Made by a program: the position numbers and the translations under genes. The notes beneath the pieces are model-generated. The model was not told where the DNA came from. It saw only the letters and a program-made list of their open reading frames with translations, and ran no database searches. Shown here piece by piece: positions 19,207 through 30,529 of a stretch of 64,000 bases of DNA. This DNA comes from Lactarius indigo. Lineage: Eukaryota > Basidiomycota > Agaricomycetes > Russulales > Russulaceae. The DNA lies in NCBI GenBank assembly GCA_025766275.1, contig JAFKAC010000010.1:806001-870000 (forward strand). Direction: 5' to 3'. The first letter of the stretch is position 1; the number at the start of each line of letters is the position of its first letter.

Positions 19207-20544
19207 GAAGGGGGGTGATGTCATGGACGCTCTATTTTTGCCTTATTTTTCTGTATTTTTACGGATTTATTTGGTAAAGATACAAGTCTCCAACATTGTG
19301 CTCAAATGTCCAAGTCCTTATCATTAGATATGATAAGATGGTTAGTCACGTGATGCCAACATGTGCACCCACAAGCACATGACCCTAGGATAGTAATTTC
19401 CTTATTGGATGTTACTGTTGAAGCACAGAACTAACAAGCAAAGGATAAGCTTGAACAGCTAGTAGGACAAGTTAACTTCAGAGGTGAAGGGAACTCTGTT
19501 ACAACTGCATACCTAGTAGGACAAGTTACTATAAAGAAGCAATGCCTATGAGTAAAGGTAATAAGAGAAGTAAAGAGGAAGGGAACTTACACTTCAGAGG
19601 TGAAGGGAACTCTGAAGTGTAGAGGCGAAAACAGCAGTCCTTATATACAGGACGCTTAAATAATAATGGTCTGTGTGCACTGGTGACCCAAACACAATAC
19701 AGGTGGTCTGTGCGCCAGAGGGAGAAATGCCATTGGATGGCTGAGAACAATAGCTGCCTAAAGCAGGCAATACCAGTATCTTAACTATAGAAAGAACAAT
19801 AAGAACCATATATGGATCTAACAATAAAGATAAACAAAAGCGGTCCGTATGAGTCCGGAGTGTCCATAAGTCCATAAGGGATAGATACCGTATATAGTAT
19901 GTGGGCTGACTCAATCAGATCCCACAAGACATGTGACTTTAACAGTCACGTCTCAACAGTTACCCCTTTAAGTCACTTTTCTCATTAGTATAATAGTTTC
20001 TCATTGGATGATAAGCAGGGAAGGTTCTAGATAGTTCTAGATTACGTTGTCATAGGGTTATGACTCATAGATAAGGACACGTCATTGTTCTGTCAGCATT
20101 AATGACTGTGCATCAGTCAGCATAATAGATAATGCTATTTATAGACACGATGCGTCAGTGTCTGACTCATTACTATTACACACACCTTTAGTAATAAGGT
20201 TTAGTAGTAATTCAATCTCAGCCACAGCACAGTATATAAACCCTTATGTAGCATCCTGAGTGGAACCAACTTGTCCTCTTGGTTCTCCACTCAGGTGCGC
20301 ATTCCTTTGTACTTCCCTTTCTCTTCACCAATATTAACTTGTCCTCTTGGTTCTCCACTCAGTGTGCCACTGTGTGATCACCTTGCCTTTGACCTTGCAT
20401 AAAGGTCTCACATGTGCATACTCTCCACAGTGACTGTATGTTCAGCGCGTGACTTGTCTCCACGCTAGGCTTGGGTGTGCTACTGGTTCAGTTCACTTAC
20501 CTTCTCTTGGTCTAGTTGTTGTGATAAGTCATACCGCTACAACA
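19206..20544 (+). repeat. Polypurine tract and 3' LTR of gypsy B
   Basis: A purine tract AGAAGGGGGG (19206-19215) is followed by an LTR that I start at TGTCATGG (19219) and end at CTACAACA (20544), about 780 bp without the inserted solo LTR. A TATATAAA box is at about 20233. A 27-bp direct repeat at 20268-20294 and 20336-20362 ends CCACTCAG in both copies. The first is followed by GTGCGC, so 20295-20362 is intron-like (68 nt). Confidence 0.75.
19416..19958 (-). mobile_element. Solo LTR, family 2, in the LTR of gypsy B
   Basis: 543 bp, inverted diverged copy of 3860-4401, with perfect duplication GTTAC (19411-19415, 19959-19963). In minus sense the leader repeat copies end CTACTAG; the first is followed by GTATGC, giving an intron-like 54-nt segment (19459-19512). 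Confidence 0.93.
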
Positions 20545-20653
20545 TGATGTCATAGTCCAGATTGTACAGATCAAATAAGTAATCTAATCTAATGTAGTCT
20601 GTTATATATTTGTCCATTAGAGCCACTAAGTGTGCACAGGCTACTTATCAACA
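20545..20653 (-). repeat. Fragment of a copia family 1 LTR
   Basis: The sequence up to TTATCAACA matches, with divergence, the terminal 100-130 bp of the copia LTRs (AGATTGTACAGATCAA, GAGCC.CTAAGTG). It begins right at the end of the gypsy B LTR, so B probably inserted into this older LTR and the rest lies beyond the left edge of the window. Confidence 0.7.
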
Positions 20654-21495
20654 CTACCATCTTTGCTGTGGTTGTACACCATACAGGCTCCCATTCAGCC
20701 TGTGTCATGTTGACACATGGTCCACATTCACCTATTATCTGCTACGTTGTCTACACCATCACAAGTCCAAGTTGGACTAACAACTGTGGAGCATAACAGT
20801 AACATAAGGTGTGCTATATTCAACAGACTAAGAGAAGACAAGTACTACTACTCCAAGTGCTACAGTTGATATATTGTACAAGACTAGGGTTTTCAGGACT
20901 ATTTTCTGTCATATGTACTGCTGGCAAACTGCTGACAACTAAACATGAGGAGATTGAAAACTGCTGGCATACAAGTCTGATGGGGCATATGAATGTGATG
21001 TCACAGGGTGTGACAGTGGTGCAGCAGAGGGCACAAGAGAGAAGGCCAGGGGAGGGCACAAGAGGAGGCTGGGGGTGGCAGTGCAAACAGAGGCATGGGA
21101 AGATTCACATAACAAATACACCAGATAAGTTCTTTGGCTTTATCTTGATCTGTTTTACTCTTTATTTATATTGTTATTTGTATTTGTAAAACGAAAAATA
21201 AAGAAATCGGAGTTTGAATCTGAGTGACACAAAAGTGGTCAGAGCAGAGGACTGTGAGATCTCTGTGAAAAGTCAAAGAATGTGGTTGCAGTTCAAATAT
21301 TCATTTGATAAATCGGAGTTTAAAGCTAAGTAGCAGAGAAATAGACAAGCGGCCCGGACCGTGATAACCGTGGGAAACTGTGCGATACGGGAAGTGCCGG
21401 AGAGCGGCTCACGGAGAATTGAGCGGGGCTAGCGTTGTCGGCATCATACGCTACCTGGAGCTACACCTCGACCATCTCGACCACCTTGGTCCACC
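20654..21495. other. Intergenic, transposon margin to PTC7 promoter
   Basis: AT-rich sequence between the transposon block and the first host gene. A 126-codon open frame at 20809-21189 has no recognisable motif and a low-complexity end, so I do not call it a gene. The last 100 bp (CTC-rich, ending CCACC before the ATG at 21496) look like a promoter and leader. Confidence 0.5.
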
Positions 21496-23381
21496 ATGAC
21501 CGCTCCTGGTCCAACTATCAAGACTTTTCAAAAACGGCTCTATACCGTCCTTCCAAGAGGCGCCGCCGTAACGCGCGCTCGCTCCAATAGTGCCAGTGCC
21601 TCCTCTCGTGCTCTTCACAACTATTCGCCTTCCTTGCATTATTTCGATCCATCTACTCCCACACCCTCTTCTCGCCCTGGCAACCCACATTTACTTTCTA
21701 CTACTCGTCTACCTATAGAGGCCAGGACCGAGCCTGAAGCCCCAAATTCTGGTCATTCTCAACATGCGCACACGGGCCACGCTCCACCCTCCTCTCTTGC
21801 ACTTACTTCCCCCCCTTCATCCAACCCCGTGTCCTCCTATCAAAATGGTATTCCTTTAGCCAACTTTCATGCACCTCCTTTTTTTCTGTATCAACCCTTC
21901 ACGCCGCCGTCCTCCCTACCCTCCTCTGCTGTCCTCGATTCGTGCTCACTTCCTCCACACGCCTCCACCTCCAAGCTCCGCTTCCACTTCGACGTAGGTG
22001 CCTATGGCATACCGAAATTCCGCCCTTCAAATGTGATGTCCGGCCGTGACGGTGTTGGTGGTGGAGAGCTTTGGTCCTACAACTCGAAACCGACGGAAGG
22101 ACTTGACCTCGCCGTTCAAGTAGGCGAGGACGCCTATTTCGTTCGTGACAATGCGATGGGTGTTGCGGATGGTGTCGGCGGATGGTCCCGTACCCGTGTG
22201 TTATCCGTATCATTTTCCCACTTGTGGCGTATTCACCCCGGGTCTAGATTCGCCGAAAGGCGCCCCATCTCCGTCGGCGCTCTTCGCCCGTCGTCTCATG
22301 CACTGCTGTTCCGCCGAGGTAGTTGCACAGGCTTCCTCCTCCACCGTTTCTTTCCACGATGTGCCACCGTCATCAAAGACGACGTTTTTCCCTTATCCGG
22401 CCACGCCTTCGCCACCACACTCGATGACCCAGGAAGGCCCGAACGAGGACATGATGGAAGACCTCGTAGATGGGCTCGATGTACTGCTCATCCTCGAACG
22501 GGCTTATGAGCGAGCTCTCAAAGCCCATGTCGTAGCGCCTTGTCCACTAGCGTCGACGCCCTCCTTACCAGCTCCATCTGAGCCAGAACCCTTATTAGCC
22601 GGATCTTCTACCGCCCTCCTTGCCGTGCTCGACAGCGCAGGTTCTCACGTCCCGACCCCAGAAGTGAGTGTAGTCCCAGAGGCATGTGCCCATGATGCGG
22701 TCATACGGATCGCACACCTCGGCGACTGCATGGGTATGCTCGTCCGAGGGGACGAAGTTGTCTGGCGCAGTGAGGAAATGTGGTGGCGCGTACGTTGCCC
22801 CTTTCTCATCGTTTTATTTCTTTGACTTATGCGCAACTTTTTGGCGTCAAGTTTAACACCCCACTACAGCTCGGCCCTCGGTCGGGCACGCTTCCCAGCG
22901 CGGCTCAAGTGTTCACTATCCCCGTGCATGTTGATGATATCCTCATCCTCGCCTCGGACGGGCTAAGTGATAACCTGTGGGACGAAGACGTACTAGATGA
23001 GGTCGTGCGCTTTCAGCGTACATTCCTTACCTCGTCTTCTTCTACTGCTGGCTCGCAGCTTCCACGACGAACGCTGGCCGGAATGCTCTCCGAGGCACTC
23101 TGCTCTCGCGCGCGTACCGTGTCGCAGCGGCGCTCTAAGATACCACTGACCGACGAATTTGCGACGACACCCTTGGATCCCGACGAAGAGATCCCGTTTG
23201 CGCGGAGAGCGCACGAGGCAGGACGTACTTTCAGTGGCGGAAAGTCAGATGGTGTGTTCCGCTCAGCATGCCTTGTGATTGTTTGTCGGCGAATCAGGTA
23301 CTCATGTTCTGTTCTTTTCCAGATATCTCGGTACTAGTGGCTGTGATTTCCCCTGCTGAGGAAATCGCCAGCACCCGATGA
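21496..23381 (+). CDS. PTC7: PTC7-like PP2C protein phosphatase
   Basis: Four exons: 21496-22195, 22248-22789, 22852-23251, 23323-23381; 566 residues. The N-terminus is Arg/Ser-rich without acidic residues, as for a mitochondrial presequence. After a long disordered stretch the PP2C fold starts with FDVGAYGIPK. It shows VGEDAYFVRDNAMGVADGVGGW (metal-binding Asp/Gly box), IAHLGDCMGMLVRGDEVVWRSEEM, DDILILASDGLSDNLWDEDV and SGGKSDDISVLVAVI at the end. These are Ptc7/PPTC7 signatures; the family dephosphorylates mitochondrial matrix proteins, including coenzyme Q biosynthesis factors. Splice junctions were chosen so that the conserved motifs join in frame (for example WSRT-HSPKGAPSPSALF and WWR-FNTPLQLGP). 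The start has a good context, CCACCATGA. Confidence 0.88.
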
Positions 23382-23762
23382 GAAAGTGGATTTCTCCGCT
23401 GAGACATATACAGACGCTGTCTCTGCATTTCCCCTGTCTAATTCTCCTTTTGGTTACTTTCCCTGACTCTTATGCACACCCTTTCCTCCAAAGCGACACA
23501 TCCTTAAACCCATTTAGCTATTTCTTCCCATGCCTCCTTGGCACTTACGAAACCTATGTTATTACCCCCATCCACTTCTCGCGTCTCTCACCTAGCATTT
23601 TCCCCTTTGCATCGTATTATCTCTTATCTTTGACAAATTATTTCTCTTCGCATCCCAACTCCTGTACGTGGTAGAATCCGAAACCGGAAAGTAAATGTAT
23701 GATTTGACAGAATTACATCTTACACCATTCATGTGTTCAGAATCATCGACCACTTTGTCCGC

Positions 23763-24834
23763 TCAACTTGTGTCCATCTCCTCCCCACCAGCTATGACAG
23801 CTATTGGTCTAATCTCCTCACTCACAATGAGATCCCGAACTTTCTCCCGTGTCCATGCAGTTGCGCCGCGGCGGAAGCCGTATTTGCGCTCCTTCTCGAC
23901 TCGAACGTTGGGCATGACGTAGTTGCGCAGCATTTCAGTTTGAGTCGCAGTGATGACGCAAGCGTCTACGTTCGATCCCGAACCCAGGTCATTAAAAATA
24001 CCGGCGGAGATGGCCGCTACGACTAGTTGCAGGGCTTCCGCACGCTAGGAATGGGGTGGGCAAACTGATGCGTCATTTCCAGAAGGCCACACACACCTCT
24101 AGATTTGGCCTCCATCCCGACTCAAATACAGCCATAGCAGCAAGCGAGCCAGAACCCATGGTAACATACGGCAGCTTGTCAGTCGAACCGTGGGGTGCGA
24201 TGGTGAACAGGTGCGCGCCTGTAGCATCGACGCCACCCAATACGAGTGCAGCGCCGATGTGACCCTGGTGTCTGTAATGAGGCGAGTTGGTATATGCACA
24301 TTCTGAACGGGCAGGAGGACATACTGGAAGAGCCGCTGTTTGAGCATGGTCATGGCAGTGACTACGCGGGGTTTGCGGCCCGTCGACAGTGCGTGCAGCT
24401 CGATGTTGCTCGAGATAAGAGCGGTGACGAACTCAGTATCCGCGGCGGTGCCAGCGCCACAACACCTGATAGACTCGCTGATATAGTGGATCTAAGCGAT
24501 ATACCTCTAGTCAGTCATGCTGCAAGGCTACAGTGGGAGATCATGGGCGAGGACCCAGTCGGCCGCGGTACCTTTTCGCAGTTTTTGTCTGCGACAATCT
24601 CGCCTGCGGTCGCGCGTGTATCTGCACCGAGCACGATCCCATCTTTGAATAGGCAGCCAACGATAGTAGTACCGGTGCTGGTCGCCTTTGGCATCTTCAC
24701 GCCCTTGCCCTCGAGGAAAGCATTGCTAACGGAAACGGCTAAATCACTTTTTTGTGGGAAACACACTGCAAGACGCACCGATTCGCATTTGAGAAGTCAA
24801 AGCCGGGTTTCGTCGAATGAAATGCAGAGGTCAT
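23763..24834 (-). CDS. PUP1: 20S proteasome subunit beta2 (Pup1)
   Basis: Five exons: 24834-24779, 24725-24572, 24491-24325, 24271-24097, 24044-23763; 277 residues. A propeptide with GFDFSN precedes [14 protein letters not shown], where self-cleavage before Thr exposes the catalytic N-terminal threonine. [45 protein letters not shown] and [12 protein letters not shown] follow, all diagnostic of the trypsin-like beta2 subunit. The C-terminus ends MDTS as in animal PSMB7. The third intron was placed to keep the RLF..QGHIGA spacing of the family. It is convergent with PTC7 (381 bp apart) and divergent from the BAR gene (147 bp between starts). Confidence 0.93.
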
Positions 24835-24981
24835 GATGGGGTGCGGTCAGTTGTGTGCAGGGCGTACGCGTCGCAGGAGGTGCGATTATATAATCAAGTG
24901 CCGTTCCAAGGAAACCGCTTGGGACTCAGGCGTCTTCTCCTCTCCACCACATCTCAACTACGACGACCACGACGACACATA

Positions 24982-26264
24982 ATGGAAGGATGGTCCAAAT
25001 TGCAGTCAAGTCTCGCAAATCTCAACATTGGTCAATCTGCCAATAGATTCGCCAAAGGTTTCAACTCCCAGATGCAGGCCACCAGGGAGCGCCTGGGCCA
25101 AGTCGCACCCGACGAGATAACGGAACTTCCACAGGGCACGCACCTTCACACCCGCCGTCTCAGCTCTCCTTTCATCTGACTTTTCGGTTCTCAGAGTACA
25201 AAGACCTCGAGATGCAAGTTGAAGCCCTCAAGACCGCCCACCAGGCGGTGCTCAAGTACGTAATGCATCGTTCTCCCTTATCCTCCTACTTTTTCAGGGT
25301 TTCCTAAAGCAGTCACCCACAGGGTCGCGAAAGCTTATGAGACCGAAACATACGACTACCCATCCCAAGTCCAAGAGACCGTCACCGAGCTTGGCGCTAA
25401 TATTGGCCGTGGCGTCACCAACTTTGCTGCCAACAACCTCAAGGGGACGAACCTGCCAGCTCCTTCACCAGCCGCTGCACCCGTGCCTCAACATAAGACA
25501 CTTCCCCATGCCCTCGGTCGTGCGGCCAATACGGCCGCCAACGCGCTATCCCACGTTTCTGGAGGCAATGACGCCCGCTTAGGTCAAGCACTCGCAGAGT
25601 ACGGTGGGGCATGGGAGAAGATTGCCGATGCACGGGTACAGCACGACGAAACGGTTGCGCGCAGGTTCCTCGCCCCCTGGCAACAGACATTGCAAACCTC
25701 AATTAATGTCGCCGTCAAGGCGCGTCAGGCCGTCCGGGTCTCCCGTTTGGAGTTAGATGCTGCCAAGCAAACGTACGTGACTCTGGCCGTAGTTTGGTAT
25801 TATCCCCTAACATTTGCTTTTCTTTCAGTTTGAAGAACGCCAGTCCTGCTAAGCAAGAGCATGCTCGTTTGGAAGTCGAGAATGCTGAGGACGACCTCGT
25901 GCAAAAGACCGAAGTTGCAATTACGCTGATGAAAGCCGTCCTCGACAATGTGCGTGACAATTTTTGCGCTAGGTCTTCAGGCTAATCCTTTTCTTCAGCC
26001 GGAACCTATCAAGAATCTGAATGAGCTCATCAAAGCACAGGTAGGGTCCCATCACCCGCTTTTGCCAGGGTTCACTTGGTAATTTATCCCTCCTTCGCAG
26101 CTACGCTTTTACTCTGTCGCTGCCGAGGCTCTCAACGCAGTTCAAGGTGAAATCGAGGAATTGAGCGTTGCTGCCGAAGGCGACTACAGGTGCCTATTCT
26201 CGTTTGTATTCTGTGACCTCCAATTTGCTGAGCACGCTTTGGTAGGAAGTCTCGCGACCACTGA
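24982..26264 (+). CDS. Gvp36-like BAR-domain protein
   Basis: Seven exons: 24982-25135, 25195-25255, 25323-25772, 25829-25949, 25999-26040, 26101-26189, 26246-26264; 311 residues. The N-terminus MEGWSKLQSSLANLNIGQSA with DEITELPQEYKDLE, ETYDYPSQVQETVTELG and the helical body (LAEYGGAWEKIADARVQHD, FLAPWQQTL, ARLEVENAEDDLVQKTEVAI) match the Gvp36/BAR family. Members bend Golgi and endosomal membranes and act in vesicle traffic. The first intron (25136-25194) begins with GC rather than GT; it is the only junction that joins LPQ to EYKDLE in frame. The protein ends soon after the BAR helices, like yeast Gvp36 in length. Confidence 0.85.
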
Positions 26265-28400
26265 GGTGCCGTTGAAGTGATGATGAGGATGAAGAGGATG
26301 GGACACATATGGACTGTGTATATGGCTACTGATCATAATATTCTGAGCCCCGCTTCTGTACGTGTCTTCACTGTGCTTTTGTGTGTGTGCTTGTGCACGG
26401 CGAATTTGTATTCCTTGTTTCTTCCATTCAACCTCCAACCCGCAACCACGACCACATTGTCATGCAGGAGCCACTGGTCTCTCGGCCACATTTGTTCTCT
26501 CAATGCACCCCGACAGATTTCCCATTATTGTTTTCAATGAGGAGCTCGTCGCCAGCGGTATGGTGACGAACTCCATTGCTATAGACTCTGCGTGATACGA
26601 CCCGTTGCATATCATCAACGATGGTGTTTAAGGTTGCTCTCCCGCTTTCGTTAGCAGACTGCGTATCTTCCGCAAGCCCGGGTACTAACCCGAGACAGTA
26701 GACATGCAGAGCGCGTCTCACATATGCCCCCCTTTGATATCGTTCTTCTCATTTTGATCATTTTCGGTAAAGGCGAATATATTTTTGGACCAACGTCTTT
26801 CCTTCTCTGCTCAAAGAGCGTCTGGTACACGACATTCGCAAACTAGGTTGCGTGCTCAAGACGGTAAGGCTTCTCGAAGGTGTGCTAACCCCCCGGAACC
26901 AGACGTCGTTTGTGGTATCGGAAATCTTGGCGGACCCATCACCCCGTTCTCTCCCGTTGTCTACTTTATCTCTTCACCCACGAAATGTGAGGAAGGAACG
27001 CGTTTTCAAAGACCCGGATATGTGCTTCTTCCAACACGACGACCGCAGCCCTACAAATTTTCAGAGATGCATGTATTCCAGAAGGTCCGCAACGTCTCCC
27101 CCCGGTAAAAACCGTTTCATCCGTGCGCAGTTTTCTGATACACACACAGCCTAGTAGCGCAACGTTGAACAGGTGGGGAACGCCACTTTCCTCCTCGGCC
27201 ACCAGGTCACCCATCTCGTTTCACGCACCAAGCAGCACACCGTGCTAGAGTTCTGCACCCATTCTTCGAGCGAGCCACAGACCGCCGAGCTTGACTTGCT
27301 TATCCCCGCTTTTGATGATGCACGTGCCATCCTGTGGAAGCAAACAAGCTAGAAAGAGCTGCGCGTGCTCGGCGGAGTCAAGTACCCCCGCAATACTACC
27401 ATAACCCATACAGACGCAGACCATATGAACAAGTGATTTTTTCCAAGCCGTCAATGGATCACATCAAACAGTACTAAGGGACCAAGTTCAGACCTGAGCT
27501 CATCGCCTCCAGAACGTTCGACTCAGAGCAGCAGCAAGGGGAGACCGACTGACTCCCTCTTTACTGCATTTACTTCCAGTACCCATCCGCGATCATCGAG
27601 ACGTCCTTCGAGGCTAGCCTTCTACCACTCATTTCCCTCCGGGGAAATCATCCTCAGGTGCACTAGACCATCCCCCTAGACAAACATGTATCCAGCCAGC
27701 TCTGGACGAAGATGAGATCAACTACGACCTCGTCATCGGCGAAGAGCGGTGGAAGCACGCGAGTGTGGTCCCGTAAATGTGGGCAATGAAGCTTAATGAA
27801 GGCACGCGGGGTAACGGCAACTCGTAAGGTTTCCCCTTTCCCCTCTTTATATAAAATACACATCGATTGATTATATAGTTACACCAGTGCATGAATAGAT
27901 GCATTCCAGCTCAACTATCATAGGACTTTGCCATGCCGCTCTTCGGGAAACGAGTTTCTACTTACAGATTGACTTCCTTTCTCACTCACAATAGGCTTTT
28001 AAGAGGGACAGGAGTTCCTGCGTAGTTGCCATGGTTTCGGGGTATCATTTATTTCCGGACAGCATGTCGGTCTAACCTACCACAGGTGTTTTGGATAACA
28101 ACGTGATCCTGGGGTATTATACAATACGGTCGAAGAAGGATGAAGGTGTAGGAATTAATTCCCTATACGACACAGGTTCGATGGTATAAAAAACAAAACA
28201 ACAGCACCAAAGTGAGGAGAACGTCAACGCAGTAGTCCAAACCGAAACCTTGTTCGTGACAGCTTCCGCGTGTCGGGTGCATAGATAAATGAACAATGAG
28301 AGGCTTTTAAAAAGGAATGACAACAGTGGGACACAAATATATCAAATGTAAAAAATAGCGTGCTGCAACATCCATCAGTTTTGAACGGGTGGAGAAAGGT
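26265..28400. pseudogene. Degenerate stretch, possible gene relics
   Basis: No intact gene could be built. Plus-strand frames between 26820 and 27700 have protein-like texture over 30-80 codons (RLVHDIRKLGCVLKTVRLL; VGNATFLLGHQVTHLV; LDLLIPAFDDARAIL) separated by in-frame TAG and TGA. Another fragment near 27700-27780 reads DEDEINYDLVIGEERWKHA. I do not recognise the family. The simplest reading is a decayed gene downstream of the BAR gene. Confidence 0.35.
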
Positions 28401-29182
28401 TCAAATAAAAAGGGTGCCAAAGACGATAGCACCGGACACGTAGAGCAAGCTAGGGATATCCACCACCATGCCAAGAGCTGAATTCTTCTTCGTGGAAGAA
28501 CTGGTGCTGCTGGGAGAAGTTGTGCTGGTGGTGCCACTGGAAGACGCGCTGTTGCCCGACGAAGGATTAGAGGAACCAGTGGTGCTTGAAGGAGCAGGTG
28601 ATGCTACATTGAAGTTAGGTTGAGCGATACGGAAGTGAAGAGCCCATTCAAGAATACGCACTGCCAGGGGCTTTGACCTCGAAGTTGGAGCTGTTGGCAT
28701 ACACGTCGGTCGCATTGACGGGGTTGACGAACACGACTTGATAGGCCGTCCCAGGGCGAAGCGTTACATTCGTCACGGTGAACGACTACCCTCACATATT
28801 AAATCGTCGAATGTATAAATACCGTGCTGAACATACCTCTTGAGAAACCGGAACGAAACGAACGATAGAGAAGTCGCCATTCAACGTTTGGTTATTTTGG
28901 TTCGTAATGATAATATCCACAGGGCTAGGGTCTCCAGAGTTATAGGTCCACTGGATCGTGTTGCTGGCATTTTGAACCCTGAGGAAAGAGAACAGAGAGG
29001 TCAGCGAGGCAAAGCGACGAGCGCTTGCCACTACACACCAGTATTGGGAGGCGGACGGCCCGGAGATGGAGATGGTGGCTGGGACAGACTATAAGACAAA
29101 CTCCTCTCGCAAGTTAAAACAAGCCGTGCTCACCGAGGGCCGCAGAGGGGAGGAGAGCAAGGGCGAAGAGAGCAGCACGCAT
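28401..29182 (-). CDS. Kre9/Knh1-like GPI-anchored cell-wall protein
   Basis: Five exons: 29182-29134, 29078-29039, 28978-28837, 28785-28662, 28603-28401; 185 residues. The signal peptide MRAALFALALLPSAALA is followed by one Kre9/Knh1-type N-terminal domain (ISGPSASQYWVQNASNTIQW, SGDPSPVDIIITNQNNQTL, SFTVTNVTLRPGTAYQVVFV). A Ser/Thr-rich stretch of about 50 residues and a C-terminal hydrophobic tail (LLYVSGAIVFGTLFI) suit GPI attachment. The family is secreted, heavily glycosylated and linked to cell-wall beta-1,6-glucan; the exact role is not known for the basidiomycete members. The gene is head-to-head with TSR3, 123 bp apart. Confidence 0.85.
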
Positions 29183-29305
29183 CGTAACGGTTGGGGAGAA
29201 CTGGAAGTCAAAGGTCAAGAAGGGTGGAAAGTAGACGGGCCAGGGTTGATTCGAGTTGCATTTTTTTAAAACTCAGCGGAACGAATTTAAATTCCCTCCG
29301 AGGGG

Positions 29306-30529
29306 ATGTCAACCCGTCATGACGGCAACATGGCCAAGGGAAAGCATTCAGGGTCATCTGCTGGACGTGGACGTGGTCGAAGCGGCGGAAAAAGGACTAG
29401 AGCGGCTAACACTCACACCCGTCGCGGGCTCCTAGCGAGCGACCCGTCGAGCGCTGGTGACGTTGAGTCACCCATCCCACCCACCGATGAGGAGAACGAT
29501 GAAGGCGGATCCTCCTCTGTGCCAAGTAGTACACGTCTTTTTACTCTCACCCCTGATCTTTTCCTCTTATGTCTCTCCGTCTTAGGTGTCCCGATCCCTG
29601 TCCCAGTGGCGATGTGGGTTAGTGGTCGCCCTCTTCCCGACTTCAGCTAGCCCATCTGACATGCAGTCTCCGTCCAGGATTTCGACCAATGTGATTCGCG
29701 GCGCTGCTCCGGAAAAAAGTTGGCTCGCCAACACTTGATAACCGAATTGCGCATTGGTTCTCGATTCCGGGGTGTTGTCCTCTCGTCCGTTCTTGATTTC
29801 TATATGCCCCCGGCGCCGTCATTGACGCATGTGATTGTATAGACCCAATGCAACTCAGGTTCTGTCACCAGCAGACAAAGAAATAATCGATAAAGGTGGT
29901 CTTGCCGTCGTTGAGTGCTCTTGGGCACGCCTGTCCGAGGTTCCGTTTTCGAAAATTGCGTCTCCCCATGAACGTCTATGTACGTTTTTTGCTCACTCTT
30001 ATTTATTTATTGTGGACCCGGCTTGGCTTTGCCTGCACAGTGCCGTATCTCGTTGCGACCAACCCAACAAATTACGGCAAGCCCTGGCGGCTGAACTGTG
30101 CGGAGGCCCTTGCTGCTGCATTTTACCTGACTGGTCACGAGGACTGGGCGGAGAGACTACTGGCACCATTCGGGTGGGGCAGGTCATTCTACCCCGTCAA
30201 TCAGTGTGTTTAGTTTGCTTCGTGCGATGAACGCTCAGAGTCATTCTGTGAGTTAGACACCTCCTGCGACGATACCGCACTTGTGACGATGCGGCGGCGG
30301 TTACGAAAGTACAAGAACAAATACTTGCCGAACTTGAAGAAACATATGAGGCTGCACGTCGTGCTCCAGGTATGATTTGGTTTAGCCCTGTTAGTCAGGA
30401 CGCTCAGCACCTATAATAGAAGACGATAACAATAGTGACCTTCTTGTTGCGAATCCGAACCATGCACCTCCGCCAGACTCCGACCCTGAACCGAGCCAGT
30501 CTGATGGCGAATCAACGGCGCAACCTTGA
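29306..30529 (+). CDS. TSR3: 18S rRNA aminocarboxypropyltransferase Tsr3
   Basis: Seven exons: 29306-29525, 29586-29617, 29678-29784, 29843-29979, 30041-30203, 30257-30369, 30420-30529; 293 residues. A basic GRGRGRSGGKRTR-type N-tail is followed by PVPVAMWDFDQCDSRRCSGK, LARQHLITELRIG, ATQVLSPADKEII, GLAVVECSWARL, LLPYLVATNPTNYGKPW and LNCAEALAAAFYLTGHEDWA, the complete Tsr3 fold. Tsr3 adds the acp group to the hypermodified pseudouridine of 18S rRNA late in 40S assembly, using S-adenosylmethionine. The tail is acidic and Pro/Ser-rich. The intron after exon 3 uses a weak donor (GTCCGT). ATG at 29330 is an alternative start. Diverged pieces of its exons 6-7 and downstream sequence recur near 33300 and 36450. 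Confidence 0.9.

Larger units (their letters stand above)
13875..20544 (+). mobile_element. Decayed Ty3/gypsy chromovirus (element B), 3' part
   Basis: Plus-strand element with gag C-terminus, protease, RT, RNase H, integrase, chromodomain and a 3' LTR. Removing each solo LTR together with one 5-bp target copy restores a single pol frame from 14242 to 19206, judged by frame arithmetic. It is then broken only by TGA codons at 14719, 15118, 15391, 15874 and 16381. Its 5' half must lie left of the window, beyond element A. Confidence 0.9.

Noticed and set aside
20809..21189. 126-codon plus-strand frame near the transposon margin.
   Set aside because: No motif, hydrophobic low-complexity C-terminus from AT-rich DNA; probably chance or relic.
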